Below are positions 46,251-61,551 of a stretch of DNA of 64,000 nucleotides, one piece after another. The stretch's first letter is position 1. The number at the start of each line of letters is the position of its first letter. A model generated the notes under the pieces. The model was not told where the DNA came from and searched no databases. It saw only the letters and a program-made list of their open reading frames with translations. Both the position numbers and the translations under genes were made by a program. Origin of the DNA: Monosporascus cannonballus (Eukaryota > Ascomycota > Sordariomycetes > Xylariales); NCBI GenBank assembly GCA_004154925.1, contig QJNS01000124.1:62001-126000 (forward strand). Reading direction: 5' to 3'.

Positions 46251-49200
46251 ATTAAATTGTACAAAACTTTGAATTTTTTAAATCTCTGTTAAGCAAAGTA
46301 ATTATAGTATTTACGAAGATAAATAATTAAAAAAGTATAGCTGTTAAATATCTAAATTCTTATATTAACATTATTAAATATAATAAGGAACAGAATAAGT
46401 ATATTTATTATATGTTCTTATATAATTTCGATAATAAAACTTTCCTTTTTTAAAATCTAAAGTTCTGTAAAATGTGATAAATATAAATTTAACTTGAAAA
46501 TGAACTTTTAAACCACGATAATAAGAGGAAATTAATATATTCGTTCTATGCATTATTATAGAATATATATAATGATATTAAAAAAAACAGGTTTAATCGA
46601 TATTTTATACGAACTTAAATAAAAGGAATTACTATGTATTGATAATTTATTATTATATAAGTCGATAATAATAAAAGGATAAAATTTAAAAACCAAGAAG
46701 CTTTGAAGAATTATATAAATAATTAAAAATAAAAGAATATCTTATATACATTTAATCTGCATTACTAGCGCTATTTTTTAAATTTATTTTAATATTTCGA
46801 AAAATCTAATTAATGGAAAAAATGGTTAAAACTTTACTTAAATAAATCGGTAAAAGATTTATCTACATAAAAACGAATTTGTTTTAAAAAGATATTATAT
46901 TGGAAAATATTACCATATAATAAAATTAATAAAAATAGAATCGAATTTGAAGATTCATGCTATTTCCTATAGATTTAAAAGCGTTTTTTCAAACATATAA
47001 TAAACTATAAGTACTAGAGTATCTATTAATATAGAAACATAAAATTAAATAATATATTTTCAATATCTTGACAAACAAATATTAAATTATTTGTAAATTA
47101 CCTACCGAAATATTTAATTTTTTATTCAAAGAGTAACGATTTATAATTAACTAATTCTGAAAATAAATTTAAGTACCCTTATTTAATAGAACGTATTTAT
47201 ATCGAAGAATTAGGATAAACCTTTTGCTGATTTTATTATATATTATTTAATTCTTTTGATATTCTTTAGGATACTGTTATATTATATTTATCTTTATTAA
47301 TATAATTATTATACCATTCGTATTAATGTTAAAATGATTTCGAAATATTATTATAGATAAGACTATTATTTATTGTATATTTTATATCTGTCTTATAATT
47401 GATATAATATTTTAATATTTAATATTTTAATTGACATAAGTTTTTCTCAATAATGATAAAATTAGAGTTTCTAAATAGAATATAATAGTCGTGCAGATAT
47501 TTTCAAACATACCGAGTTAGTTTTCCATATATAGTTAATATATATAACACTTTTAAAAATTATAAATTTGTCGGAATTATAATTCATATTTCAAATTCTA
47601 AATAATGTTATAAATTTACTGCGTTAATTTAAATTCTTTGATAGTAAAAATAGTCATCAATTAAATAAGATTAAAATATCAGAAATTTGAAAATTAGTAT
47701 TTATAAAAGCCTTTTAGAAATTAAACTCTTTTAAGGATTGCCGGTTATTCTCGAATATTAATTATATATTGTATCATTAAAACGAAACATTTTATTCATT
47801 TAGTTTCTAAAAATAAATATTTTATTGTACAGCTTAATTGGAAATGCATTAATGAATGTTTAAATAAAATATATTATACCCTTAGTCTTAAACATAATTA
47901 ATTACAATTATGAGGCGGAAAGAATTATTATAAAGAGGAATTTATTTGCACGAAATTATAGATATATGTGGAATTAAATAATTAATAATATACGGTATTT
48001 GTTCCGATACAAAAATGAAGATTTATAAAAGGTATTATAAATTATAATATTATTTACTTAAATTATTAAATAAATATTAAAGTTTGACGATACTTTGGAT
48101 ATAATATTCAATAACTCCTATTTATATTAAACTATACTAATCCTATAAATATTATATTTAAATTTTTTAACAATGCCATATATAGTATAAATTAGATATT
48201 TCTATATTCTAAAGAAAGTCGATTATTAACAAAAATTCATAATTATTAATAAAATATCGAAAAAGTAATGTAAGAGTTTTAACTTCATTTATAGGTAATA
48301 GAAAATAAAATTTATAATATTATATTTATATAATTAAACATTTTTTGATAAGAGTTTAGAAATAAAATAATTTAAGTTCAAAGTATTTTTTATTATAATT
48401 GATTTTAAATAATTACAAAAGTATTTAGCATTAATTACGATGTATGAATTTGGTAATTATTAAATATCTATAACAATAAAAACTAACTTATAAAAAGAAG
48501 GTATTAAAATACTGTATCAAAATTGAATTGTTATAATAAAAAGTTTATAGAGAATATAAAACTACAAGAGTTATTCATAACGAACATAAATATACCAGAA
48601 TAATAAAATAGTATTATAATGATTGCAGTAATGGAAATTAATTTATAATTTATTAGGATTAAAGTATTAAATATCACTAACGTAATATATATATATCTAT
48701 TTAAAAATTTCTACTTATATATTATATTAAAGACTATTTGTAAGTATTTCGAAAGAAACAATCATAATTTTGTTAACGTTTTAAATAACGTATATATAAA
48801 ATTTATTATAATTCAATTAATAGTAATTATGCATAATTCTCATATATTTATAAGAATTCGATATAATATATTTAAATATTTTGAAATAAAACCTTTGCAG
48901 ATAGTTATATTTACAGTTTTTATAAAACTTTAAAATAATTAAATTTTTATTATTAGGGAAATACAGTTATAATTAAATGTAATGAAACTTTTAAAAGAAA
49001 TGAATTCTTAAAATTTACAGAATATAAAAAACTAGACGAAGGATTTAAATGATACATATTAATTAGAAGTAAAATTTAATTAAGAAAGATATATTACTAT
49101 TATTAAAAGAATGTTAAAAATCATCAATATTTTCCATACCAAAATATTTGTGTCTTTAATGAAATTATTATTTGCAATTATTATTGTAATAAAAACTTTT

Positions 49201-52200
49201 ATTTTCAGTTTTGATAAATCTTTATAAAACGGAAACTCGATTTTGATTATATTAAACTATAATATTAATACAACAAACTATAATGCAAAAATATGCTATG
49301 TCGAAAGATATTCAATTATATAACATTTTAAATTACGGTAACGTAAAATTAGCGATATTATTAAGATAACTAAAGCAAAATTCCTTAGTTTATTAATATA
49401 ACAAAAATATAAATACAACGAAAATCCAGGTTTAAAAGTGTCTCAGTTTAACGTTATTTGATAATATATTACAATATAGTAGTATTATTAAAGACAATAA
49501 TTTAAATATCGCTAAATACAACGTTAATTAATGAATATTTTTGTTATTAAATATCTTTACAGTTTACCGAAATTCAATATGATATTATTTCGGGGATTTA
49601 CTTTTATTTATAAATCTAAATAATTTGCTAGCATACCAGCAAGATTAAACATTAAATAATATATAGAAAATGATTAAAAATAATATTTAACGAAATTAAT
49701 TAAGTATATAATAATACAAACGAAACGTTAAACAGTATAAATATTGAGTTATTAACAAGTTAAGAACTGAAAAAAGTGAAGGTTATTAAGTTAAATGATA
49801 ATGTTGAAACATCGTTTTAAAAAACCGAAAATAACATAATAAGAAATAATAATAAAACATATAAATTAACTTTAATTAATTAATTAAAACTAAAATTTAA
49901 AAGATTTAATGGCAAATTTTTGACATATAAGCAAATATTTTAATTAAGGTTTTTACTTGTATTATTGTAAATTTTGAAATCTTATAATATATATTATCGA
50001 ATTTGTAAAACAATTTAAAATTCAAACCTTAAAATATTGTAATTAAATTACAAGCTTTTTATATAATTCATTTGAAACTTTTTAAATTAAACAATTTGGG
50101 ATATATTATTATGTTTAAAACTCAATTCCATATAATTATTATGCGTATTTTCAGCAAAAGTATCCAATAATATATAATTAAAATATTAAAATATTCCGCA
50201 AGTTCTAAACAACTTAAAAAAGTGATAACGACTTGTATGATATTTGTAAAACACTAAACTAGAGTCTTAAAATTAAAATAAATAATTTACTAATATCCTA
50301 AAATCTGTTTAAAACATTAATATTAATAAATAGTGTATATATTTTAGATATTTTTTAAAAAATAATATTTTAGTAATGAATAATTAAATATTAATTATAA
50401 CTGAAAACTTACTATTGCTATTTCGTCATTTTACGGACTAATTTATAATAGAACCAGAAACAAACAAAAAGAAATATTGTTTTAAAACTAAATATTATTT
50501 AATATATAATAAATTACACTTTGAAATAATTTAGTTCAAATTATGTAAAAAGATATAAATAATGAGCATGTATTAAAATATATATATCAAATATCAAGGA
50601 AAATTCGATATATTGTAAAGTATCAGTAAAATAAAAAATTACTTAATAATTCTCAAATTAAAAAAAATAGATAATGCTATAAGAAAAATGAATATTGTTA
50701 ATATTATATTATATATAAAAGCGAGTAATCCGAAATTTTTACAAAAATATTTAATAATACTTATAAATCATAAAGGTAATATATTACTTATAATAAATTA
50801 ACATACGTTTGGGAAAGAAAACGATCAAATTGAAAAATACGAAATTCTTCATACTTGAAATAACAAACATTATTATTATCATATTTAACATTGTTACCGC
50901 ATCGATATTAAAGGAAAGATATAGTTTAAATATAAAAAACTAACGAGATATTAGATTTTAATTTTTATGCACCGTAATTACGTTAATCGAAACTTTATTA
51001 TTTTCTTAAAAATAAAAATATACGTATTGTTATTTTTGCAAAGTAAAAGATTGAATAAATATAAAATATGTTAAGCTTTAAAAAATATAAAAGAGATGTA
51101 TCGAAGAATATTGAAAGTGTTTAACGAAAGGCATATACCTATATTTAATTTAATGAATATTTAATTATATTAAAAATATTACAATTTTTTGTTAAATTAT
51201 TTCTTTATGTAATTACAGTTTTGACGTTCACATTTATATAATGATTATAACGGTTAAGAAATTTTAAAACTTTATAAATAGTTAAAACCACTTAATTAAA
51301 CGCGTTAGAATAATATGAGAATTGATATAAACATAAATATAGATATACGTACATACGAAATAAATGTTATGAATACAAAAAATAAATTTTTATAAAACAT
51401 AAGATATAAAAGGATATAAAAACAATATATTTATCCAAACGTTTATAAATAATTAATTAAGAACAAGAGTAACGTACGATATATTCCTTAATAATTTTAA
51501 ATAATCTTTGCTGAAATTCCTTTAAAAATGTAATTATTTGTAAAAAAGATATAAAATAATAAACATGTTATTATTTATTATTTTATCTAAGTATTTTCTG
51601 ATATTTATGATATTTTTATAATTTAATAATTATATTTAATAATCAACTATTTATATCATTAATATTTATCTATTATATATCTAAATATTATTATATTTCT
51701 TTCAATATTAATATCGTTAAAGGGAATTATAAAAGTCATTTGAACTGTCTTGAAATTTAACGTTGAAAACTGAGTTAATTGGAACTTAACAATTGAAATA
51801 GAAATGAGAATTTTAGGGTTTAAAGGTGTTAAAATTTAGAAAAGCTTAAAAGATTTTATAGCGATGTTTTAATGTATATTTCTATATTTCGTTTAAATCG
51901 AAATGTTAATTTTAATTTATTAAAACTTATTATCCTATGTAATAAATGGGAAAACTATTTTTAAAAGTATTTTCAATTTTTATTATGTTTTTCAAATAAT
52001 TCAAAGTTATAATACAATAATACTATTTAATTAATTGTAAAATATTATTAAGCTTCTACTGATAAGAGATATTTTTGCCAATAACAATATTTTTAGATTT
52101 ATTTACATTTTTTGGGCAGAACTGTGAGAATTAACATAATATATATTTTCGAAATCGGTCGTTTTATTATTTTACTATATTATATATTATTAAATAAAAA

Positions 52201-54519
52201 CATAAATATTATTATCTGTATTTCGTCTTTCATTTATATTTGAATTTTAGTGTACGATATTATATATAATAATAAAAATTCACAAGATGAATATTAGATT
52301 AATTCTGAATATATTTAATAAAATTACGTTGTTTCAAATGTTCAATAATATTGTTTTAAACAATTAAATTAAACATATAATAGGACTTTGAAGACAAAAA
52401 TGCAAATAAATTGATTTTGATGGTGTTATTACCCTTATTAATAGCATTAGAACTTAGATAATATATTTTTACTCGATATATAATATTTAAATAATTTACC
52501 TGTTGTATTCTATTGTACGAAATGTAGATTTCTAAAAATTAAGAAATCGATTTAAATTAGATAAATGAATTAACGGCATAAATTAAAAACATAATTAAAA
52601 AGTGCTTGAATTTATATAATACAAATTAAATAAAATTTTTTTAATGCCTTTTAATATATTAAATATTCATCAATTAGTTTTAGAGGTTTTTAGAAATTTT
52701 TTAATTATTCTTTAGTTAAATTATTTACATATTTTATTAATTACAAAAGCCTTTGAACGTAAGTGTAAAGTATATTATAATGTTTAAATAAAATCCATAT
52801 TTAGTCCGTTAATTCATAATTAATGTATAATTATTATATAATAGAATATTTTATTATCCTGTATTATTTCATAGAAGTTTTCATTAAATCGTTTATAAAT
52901 AATCGAAATTTAATTTGTTTTCATAATATTTATTTCATAATAATATAAATCGCGAATCAATAATTATTATTGAAAGAATAAAATATAAAAAGTATAAACA
53001 AAACTTAATAGTGGTAAAAGCTAATAGCAAAGTGAAATTCCAAATTTAAATTATAAGATATTAAACAGTATATAATATAGCATGAAGCAGATTTAAGTAA
53101 TAAAAATATATATATTATGTTTACTATTAAGTTCAATTGCTATTGTATTTTACAATAAACTAAAACCCTTATTTTTTACAAAAAGAAGAGGTAAACTTTG
53201 TAAAACATTATGGTCATAATTAACTTCGACTAATTAGCAAATTTCGGTTATAGATATATTTTAAGAAATTTATTCTTAATCTAGGTTTAAGTCTGGGACT
53301 TTTATTATCTTTATTTATTATGTTCTCTCAGGTTCTAATTAATAAGTTTTAACCGAATCTATATAATTGAATTAGAACGGTACTCTGTTAATTTCTATAT
53401 ATACTGTAATGTAATTTATTTATTTGCATTTATTGAAACGATATTTCTACGATTATAATATAATAATATTTATGTTTTTACGAAAACACATTTCTTATAA
53501 AACTGGTTTTAATTTTATGTTATAAAATGCCATTAATCTTTTAGTATATTTGTATTATATATTTTAGATTTAAATATAATTTCAGTATTTTGAACTTTGT
53601 AAAGTTTTACCCAAAGAAATCTAACTTTTTTATTTGAATTTTAAAACCAGTATAATCATAATAACATCATAACATATATGTTTATTTTGAATTTTTTGTT
53701 TTATTTAATTTTATTGATTTTTAACTTTTAATATATTGAAATTTGAAGAGATTATTTCTTTACATTGCAAATAAATATAAAATATGTTATAAATTTTATA
53801 AATTGTAATTATATTTTTTTTGCTTTACCTTTTAATGTTCCTCAGTTTCTTTAATTAATTTACTAATTCAAAAAATGGGCTTATTACTTTATTAAATAGC
53901 ACTATTTTTAGCATATAAATAGAAAACTAATAAAGCCTATAGACGCTTTTTAATTGTAATAATAATCCGTTATATTATATTTCATTATTCTTTTGTTTAT
54001 GGTTTTATTTGGAAATATTACGCTAATCTAATTATGTTTTTAGAAAAGATATTTAGCACAGCTTTTGTACGAAAAAGAAAGTTAACGTTAATATCAATAC
54101 ATATTTTAAACTGTTTGTAAATAAATATCTTGATAAAAGATTTAAAGGTTTAAGCTCTACATTCTAAGTTGAGGAAAGTATATACAAAAGAATTACATTA
54201 TATAATTTGCGTAATAAATATTATATCTAGTAGTTTCGAAAACGATAATGGACTAATAATACTAACGATTAGAATATATTGTATTTTAGTTTTGTAAAGC
54301 TTTATTTAAAAGCCAAAGTTTTTTTTGGAAGCATAATAGTTTAAAATGTAAAGTAATGCCAATTATATATAAATTAATATATATATTTGTGCGATTTTAC
54401 TATTAATATTCATTCAACGAAATTGTCTAATTTTAATTCAATATATTTTAACGTTAGTACGATATTAGTTTAATAAGTATTTAAAAAAATCAAATAAGTA
54501 ATCATAGGTATTGTTAAGC
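46251..54519. other. AT-rich gene-free region
   Basis: More than 8 kb of strongly AT-rich sequence with no supported gene, LTR or domain. It probably consists of repeats decayed beyond recognition. Confidence 0.55.
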
Positions 54520-54725
54520 AGATACTAAAATTACTCACGAATAACTATATATAGTCGTAGATAATCCGTAAATGTGTTGTAAATAGCTATCGTAAACATT
54601 AGCTAATTACGGCTAACTATAGTAACTGTAAGGTTTGTTGAATAACGCGCGTAAGCGCTATAGCTTATAGCTATTTCTTTAGGCTTCGATAAACGTTAGC
54701 AATTGAAAAAATTACAAGATTGTTA
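54520..54725. repeat. Patch of short TAGCTA/ATAGCT-type repeats
   Basis: Less mutated block with many copies of AGCTAT, TAGCTA and CTATAG words and a short palindrome GCGCGTAAGCGC near 54,647. No ORF. Possibly a small unmutated repeat. Confidence 0.35.
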
Positions 54726-55740
54726 CATCAGCTAAGTTAAGACTTTTTATATTTTTTTTTCTAATATTTTCAAAGTAATTCCACTTCAGCTTTGTAACGT
54801 TAAACACAAATTAATTAATTTTTATATATCCAAATTAAATTAAGGAAACCTGAATTTAAATTAGAAAAAATAAATTTAATTGCTATATCTATTTTGTTGC
54901 CAAAAGATCTGTAATAAATATTATAAATTATAGGTCAAAATTGGATATATCATCATTATACAATATATTTATATTTTGTAACGATAAAATAATATTGAAA
55001 TTGGTTATTATTTTTATATTTTAATTTATATTTTGAAACATTTATGATAAATTTAAAGTTATTACAATTTATTATAATAATTAATTAAAACCAGAAATGC
55101 GTAAATGTATGAATATAAATTGAAATATAATTTCCATATTTTATAATAGATGTAAATAAAAAGATTTATTATTTCAAACGTTAAAATTATATATTTAATG
55201 ACTATAATAAATATATAAATTAAAAGAATATTTTTAATCAAAAGTTTAATAAATACTTAATAATGAAAATTAAAAATATTTTTATAAAAATATTAATTAA
55301 TGTAATCCTCTGTATAAATATATAAATTTAAATAAATTAATAATACTTATTTATTGTACTTAATTATATATATTATGAATTTATATATAAAATACTTTAA
55401 AACATTAAATACAAAAGTGATTCATATAATTATAATTTATTAAATATATAATACATTTCCAAATAAGAACCTTTTTAAAATTAACATTAAATATATATTT
55501 AAAATATATTAATTATTATTGTAAACATTATTATAATTATTATATAAATATATTATTTACATTTTAAAATATATTGTATTATTACTATTTATTTCAAAAT
55601 GTAGTTTTAAGACCAATATATTAAATATATTAGTTTTTTCATTAAATATAAGTATAAAATATTATTTGTAATAAGGTATATTAAATAAATTGAAATTATT
55701 AAAAATAATTTATTAGTATATATTTTAAAATAACTTACTT
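54726..55740. other. AT-rich gene-free region
   Basis: Nothing recognised. The minus frame at 55,607-55,795 overlaps the repeat copy and is composition only. Confidence 0.5.
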
Positions 55741-55930
55741 TATAAGCTCGCGACTTAAACAAATTCACGATTCGTTTTTTGGAACCTTGCAACAATTAAT
55801 CCAAATAACTGTACCGCAACATATTTAATTGATTTAAATCGATCGTATTCTTTATCGCTATCTGTATATGCAGCTTTGGAATATATATATGTATTATATT
55901 AAGGCTTGCTGCGGATGTTATATTGTTATT
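55741..55930 (+). repeat. Dispersed repeat, copy 2
   Basis: Begins TATAAGCTCGCGACTTAAAC and matches 3,693-3,885. It retains more C and G than copy 1. Confidence 0.55.
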
Positions 55931-56579
55931 TCTTTTTTTGGCCGTTTTGTAGCCGACCACCTTTTAACGCGTTTAAATTAATATTATCCCCATTTCGAAA
56001 GTACTGAAGGCGACCGATAAAAAACGATTAGCGACCGAATGTTCAACCTATATACGCGAACGTTTTTTATCAGGCTTTAATATATGGAAGATATTCTTAA
56101 AATAGGTCGTATTAAAAAATTATAAGGCGCGTTGTAAGGCTGTGGGGCAGGGTTGTAGGGCTTGATATATAGCACGTTTGAAAGCGCGTCACAAGGCGTA
56201 TCGCGGTATTATAGGATTTGTCTGAGCAATAATTCGATTTTACGTATTTAAAACGAGTAAAATAAACGTTACTAATAAAGAAAAATCTTTATTTTACGGA
56301 ATAAACAAATTTTTTCGGTCGATAAAAAGGGTGGTGGTAAGAAATTGCTGTTAATCTTTATTAAGTGAAATAATTGCAAAAAGAATTAAAAGAAATAATA
56401 ATCGGGCACCCGTAATAAACCATGATATAATACGTGTATTTGTCGTAACGCTATATATATAATTAGCGATAAAGAATACGGTTAATTTAAATTTATTAAA
56501 AATATTGTAATTTAATTATTTAAATTATATATTACAAATGTCCAAAAAAAGAATTACGAATTTATATAATACGTTATAA
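55931..56579. other. Moderately AT-rich unassigned region
   Basis: Less mutated than its surroundings, with GC-rich words (GGCTGTGGGGCAGGGTTGTAG near 56,140 among them), but no domain. It may be the body of the element whose end is the repeat at 55,741. Confidence 0.35.
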
Positions 56580-58488
56580 TTATAATTAAAATTTATATTA
56601 TTTTAAATATTTAAAAGATATTTTTAAAAAATATTAAATATAATTTTATAAATATTAATATAATATATATTTAGTAAATATTTGATATATATTTTTTATA
56701 TATATTTTTATATTATAAATATATATTTAATATTTATTATTAAATTTTAAGTATAATATTCTTTAAATATATTATAATATTAAAATATAATTTTATGAAA
56801 ATGAAATATATAATTAATAATTATATAAAAATTATTATTATTTATTATATTAAAATATATTTTATTTTATATTTTTATAATATAATATATTTAATAATTT
56901 AAATTATTATTAAAATATAAATTTTATTTATTTTCTTATTTTATATTTTATAATTTTAAATAATATTTTAATAATGTTAATTATATTTATATATTTTTGA
57001 ATAATTTTGCATATTATATATTATATATTATTAATTTATTATTTTTATATTATATAATATTATATTTTATTTATATATATATAAAATTTAAATTTTATAA
57101 ATAAGATTTTTATATTATAATATAAATATATAAATTTATAATTATTATAAAAAAAATTTATATAATAAATATAATATATTATTAAAGAAATATTAATATA
57201 TATTTATAAATTATATATATTTTTAAAAATAATTATAAGTTATATTAAATAATATTAAAATATATTAATAAAAGTTTTATAAATATATATATATATAATT
57301 TATATATTATATTAAATATAATTTAAAATTTTAATATATTTATAAAAACATTAAAATATAAAATTAATTTAAAAATTAATATTTATAATATTTATTTTAT
57401 TTAAATATTATATTATATTAATATTATATTTAATAATATTTAATTAATACCAAAATATATTTTAAATATTATTTTATTATTATATATTAATTTTAATTTT
57501 AAATTTTATTATATATATTTATTTAAAAATTTTATTAATAAAAGTTTTAAAATTTATATTATTAAATAAAATTTTAAAATAATACTTTATTATAAATTTT
57601 AATATTTTTGTATTTTAAATATTTATAAAATAATATATTATTATTAATAATATATAAAAAATATAATAAAAATATAAAATCTTTTATTTAATCTTTTAAT
57701 AATTAAGATAAAATTATATATTATATTTATATATTTTAATATTATTAATTTTATTATATAATAATTATAATTATAAAGTAATATTATTTAAAAATTTAAA
57801 TTTATTTTATATTAAATATACTTTATTATTTTAATATATAATATAATTGTTAAATATCTTCATATTTAAAATATAAAATAATATTTTTTAATATTTTATT
57901 ATATATATATATTATTAAAAATATTTATATATTTTTAATAATAATTATTTATTTTTAAAAATTTTAATATTAATAATTTTAATATTCTTTATTTTTAATA
58001 ATAATTATATAATTATTTAATTAATATATATTATAATATAAATACAATATATATATTTAATTAATAATAAAATAAAAGAATTTAAAAAATTAATAATTAA
58101 ATTTTAATATATTTTTATAAAATATAATTATATTTTTATATTATAAAATAATTTTTTATAAAAGAAATATAAAATTTAATATATTATTAAATTATATATA
58201 TATAATTTTATATTTATTATTAAAATTATGAAATAATTTTTAAAAATATTATAAAATAAATTATAAAATTAAATATGTATTTATATATTATAATTATTAA
58301 ATGCTTTTTAAATTCAATTTTATAAAATTTAAAAAATATTTAATAAATTTTATTTTAAATATTATAATTTAAATATTATATATTTTATATATTTTAATTT
58401 ACATAATTTATAAATTTATATTTACATATAATATTAAAATTATATTTTATTAAATTATAATATTAATTTAATTTTTTATAATATTTAA
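56580..58488. repeat. Almost pure A/T tract of 1.9 kb
   Basis: By my count only about 40 of about 1,900 bases are G or C. Neighbouring AT-rich sequence keeps many more, chiefly in CpG. There is no simple repeat unit; short TATAT and TTTAAA words dominate. No gene is possible here. It may be a structural AT block, a mitochondrial-type spacer or an extreme end product of mutation. Confidence 0.75.
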
Positions 58489-59526
58489 TTCGAACACATA
58501 TTTTATTATTTATTTTAATTTTTTTTAATATGATAAATTAAATCAATAAATTAATTTATAAAAGAATACCCAAAAAATTAACTTTTTTAAATTTAATATT
58601 TTTTGTATTGTAAATATATTTATATATTTGTATTATGTTAACCGCGTTTTATTAAGTTATGACATTTTTATATTAAAGTTCTTTCGATACAAATATGTTT
58701 AGAATTAAATTATGATTTTGGTAATATTAAATGTTTTTAACCATGGTATCCCTGATTCCAAATTGCGCGAACTAATACGCATAACAAGAAACCAACATAA
58801 AAAAACTAACCAACAAATAACAAATACAAACCAGGTATATAAGAATACTAAAAAATTTAATATCCTATAAAGCATAATAAGATTAACCCACATATTAATT
58901 CTATATTTATACAATGATATTTAAAATTATATTACCAAGCTAGTTATTGCAGGCAATAATACCGAGTTAAGTATTAGTATACGATAACTTAGAGTCATTT
59001 TTTGATTTTATTGTTCTAGATATATCTAACGTAATTATAAATAACTAGCTGTTTAACAGATAATTAAATATTTTCTTCAACTCCGAAACAAAATTTATTA
59101 GTACTGTATAAATTATGCCAAATATACGAAAAGACTTTTAAGAACTAATTCTAAAAGACCTATTTGTCGACAAACGGGCCGATTTAGATCAGCGGCTAAG
59201 TCCGTCTTTTTTACAGATGTAAAATATTACCTAAACCTATAAATATTTAATATAGGGATTAATAATTTAATTCCCAATAATATGACTTTGTTTGTCAAAA
59301 ATATAAAAGCGGCAATTCTTAGTTTAACGTAATTAAAAAGTAAGTATAAAAAATCTAAAAACTTTTATTATTTTGATATTAATATATTTTACCCAAATAT
59401 TATTAGTATACGTAACAGATTACCGGCTTAATTTTATTTCTATAAAAGCAAAAGACGTTTAGCTTGTATTGGGGGCGACATTACGAAATTAACATTATTA
59501 AAAAAGAAAGTAAAAAAAGCTTTTAA
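58489..59526. other. AT-rich region with a less mutated patch
   Basis: Around 58,735-58,835 the plus strand keeps many CAA/CCA words. This opens a 69-codon minus frame (58,705-58,914) that is hydrophobic and Trp-rich but has no family match; I do not call a gene. About 59,150-59,220 is also GC-normal and can be read as L-F-V-D-K-R-A-D-L in one plus frame. Confidence 0.4.
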
Positions 59527-59829
59527 TTAATAATAACGATAACTATTAATAGGGACGAATTTATGTCCCGCTTTAAGTTGGACGTACTAAAAGAGTTAAT
59601 ATTTAATTACGATAAAATATGTTTTTATATTAATAACCACTTTATACTTGCCGGAATATGGGATTTACTTAAGGAGGTTTCCGATTAGATTAAAAAAAAC
59701 TTAAAAAACTTACCAGGTAAACATCTTGCGCATCGCCGCAACGGTTTTACGGGGAGGTTTCTTTTTTACCTTCTTTTTTTCGAAACCGGCGGCTTAAGAG
59801 TATTCATCTATAAAAACATATATTTTTGA
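59527..59829 (+). pseudogene. Protein-like frame with one stop, unassigned
   Basis: A 101-codon plus frame with a single internal TAG at 59,686-59,688. First Met at 59,563. Readable parts are MSRFKLDVLKELIFNYDKI, ILAGIWDLLKEVSD, the stop, and I-K-K-N-LKNLPGKHLAHRRNGFTGRF. The amino-acid mix is that of a real soluble protein and composition is closer to normal than the surroundings. I do not recognise it. It is probably a remnant of a transposon ORF. Confidence 0.35.
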
Positions 59830-61346
59830 ATTATAAATATTTAACTAAGGGCTTCCTTACTTTGAGATTACATAAATATACTTTAAATAATATAACGCCT
59901 TTATTCCGAAGCTCTTTTCTTCCGCGTTTTCTGGGGGGCTCTCTTTTTCCGGAAAAGGTTATATATATTCATTGGAATTTATATAAATAAATAGGGCTAC
60001 GGTAACCCGCTTACGATTTACGATAAGCAAATTAATTAAATCAATAAAGTTCGACCATAATCTCTTTATAAATAGGAAAATACCCGTATATACAAAATAA
60101 TATAAGTATGTTTATTAAAACTATATATATATATAACAAAAAATGGGATATTATTTTTATATTATCCTTATAAAATTATTTTCTATAAATAAACGATAGA
60201 GCCTTGTATAATAAATAAATATTACAGTATTCCAAATATATATTCAGTTATTAATAAAGCTTTCCGTTACAAATAAGTATGTACGGAAAATGTATTTTTT
60301 TTTTAAAATTAGAGATTGCCTTATATATATTTAGCTAACGAAAATCTACGTTTATATATAAGGACAAACGAAAAAATATAAAAACAAATTATATTTTTAT
60401 AAAAGTAAAAAGCCCTTTGATACTAAAAATACAAAAAGCAGAAATATCAGATAATAAAATAAAGTTATCAAATTTAGTTTAAAAAATATAAAAAACGAGG
60501 ATAATTATGAATATTAAATATTTAGTTCCATTTAATAAATTATAACCCGAAATTTCACATTTTTTAATGCACATAAAATATATTTGATAACCTAATCTAA
60601 AATAATGATACAAGCTTCGGATTAACCAGATTACTGATTTTATAAAATACTAGGCCGCAAAGAAATGTAAAATTTAGAACTTAAGCGTTTATGTTATAAT
60701 AACTTACTTTTATTTTCGGAATCCAATGTTATTATAAATAATTTAATTAATCGAAATTTATTTTGTATAGAACAAGTCGGAATATAAATTATCGTAAAGA
60801 AATAAACATTAAAATTAAGCTAAATATTCTGCCTAATATATAAAAAACTATTAACGGTATTTTTGAATGTTGATTTCCGTAATATTTAAATATAAATATT
60901 AAATGGTCGATTTCTCAAATTATTAATATTATAAATACGACATTTATTACAATCCTTATCGATAAAAACGCGTTTTTTAGCTTTACATCAAATAAGCTAC
61001 TAAATCAAAGGCTTAGGTTCGACAGGTTTTAAAATAGCATTATCGCCAAGTAAGAAATTATACGCGTAAGTATCTGTAGCTCTAATAAGACTAAAAAAAC
61101 GCTTAACAAATTTAGCTAACCGTAAATATCCCGGAAAACAGGGAGCAAAAATATTGCTAAAAGACCTGTTAAAGGCCAGTATAGGTAAAATACGTATAAT
61201 ATAACAGGATAACGCTATAATATCAAAATGTAACCGAATCCCGTTATTAATAATAATCCATATAATCCAAATATTAAATTAATATATTTTATTACCAAAA
61301 CTTAAAAAAATAAAGTCCGAATCCCTAACGTAAATAATAAATGTAT
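59830..61346. other. AT-rich region with a weak protease-like motif
   Basis: No gene. A plus reading I-L-I-D-K-N-A-FFSFTSNKLL near 60,950-61,005 faintly resembles an L-I-D-S-G-A aspartic protease site. If correct, A3 inserted into yet another Gypsy element, but the match is too weak to call. Confidence 0.35.
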
Positions 61347-61551
61347 TGTGAGAATACAGCCCTTATAAGGATGAGACTGTTAGCCGACCAGCTACCGATC
61401 AGCCATCGACCCACTTATTAGTATAAATCCACTATCTGGCAGTTAATGGGAAACGCTAGATGGAAATAACCTACTACATTTATTTTTTGGAATTTGCTTT
61501 ACGACTGATTTGGAAATACCTTACCGGCTTATAATTATTTATTATTTTACA
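61347..61551 (+). repeat. Family A 5' LTR of A3
   Basis: 205 bp, TGTGAGAATACAG to TTACA, aligned with the other four family A LTRs. Confidence 0.9.

Noticed and set aside
58705..58914. Minus-strand Trp-rich hydrophobic frame
   Set aside because: Composition of a CAA/CCA-rich plus strand explains it; no family features beyond hydrophobicity.
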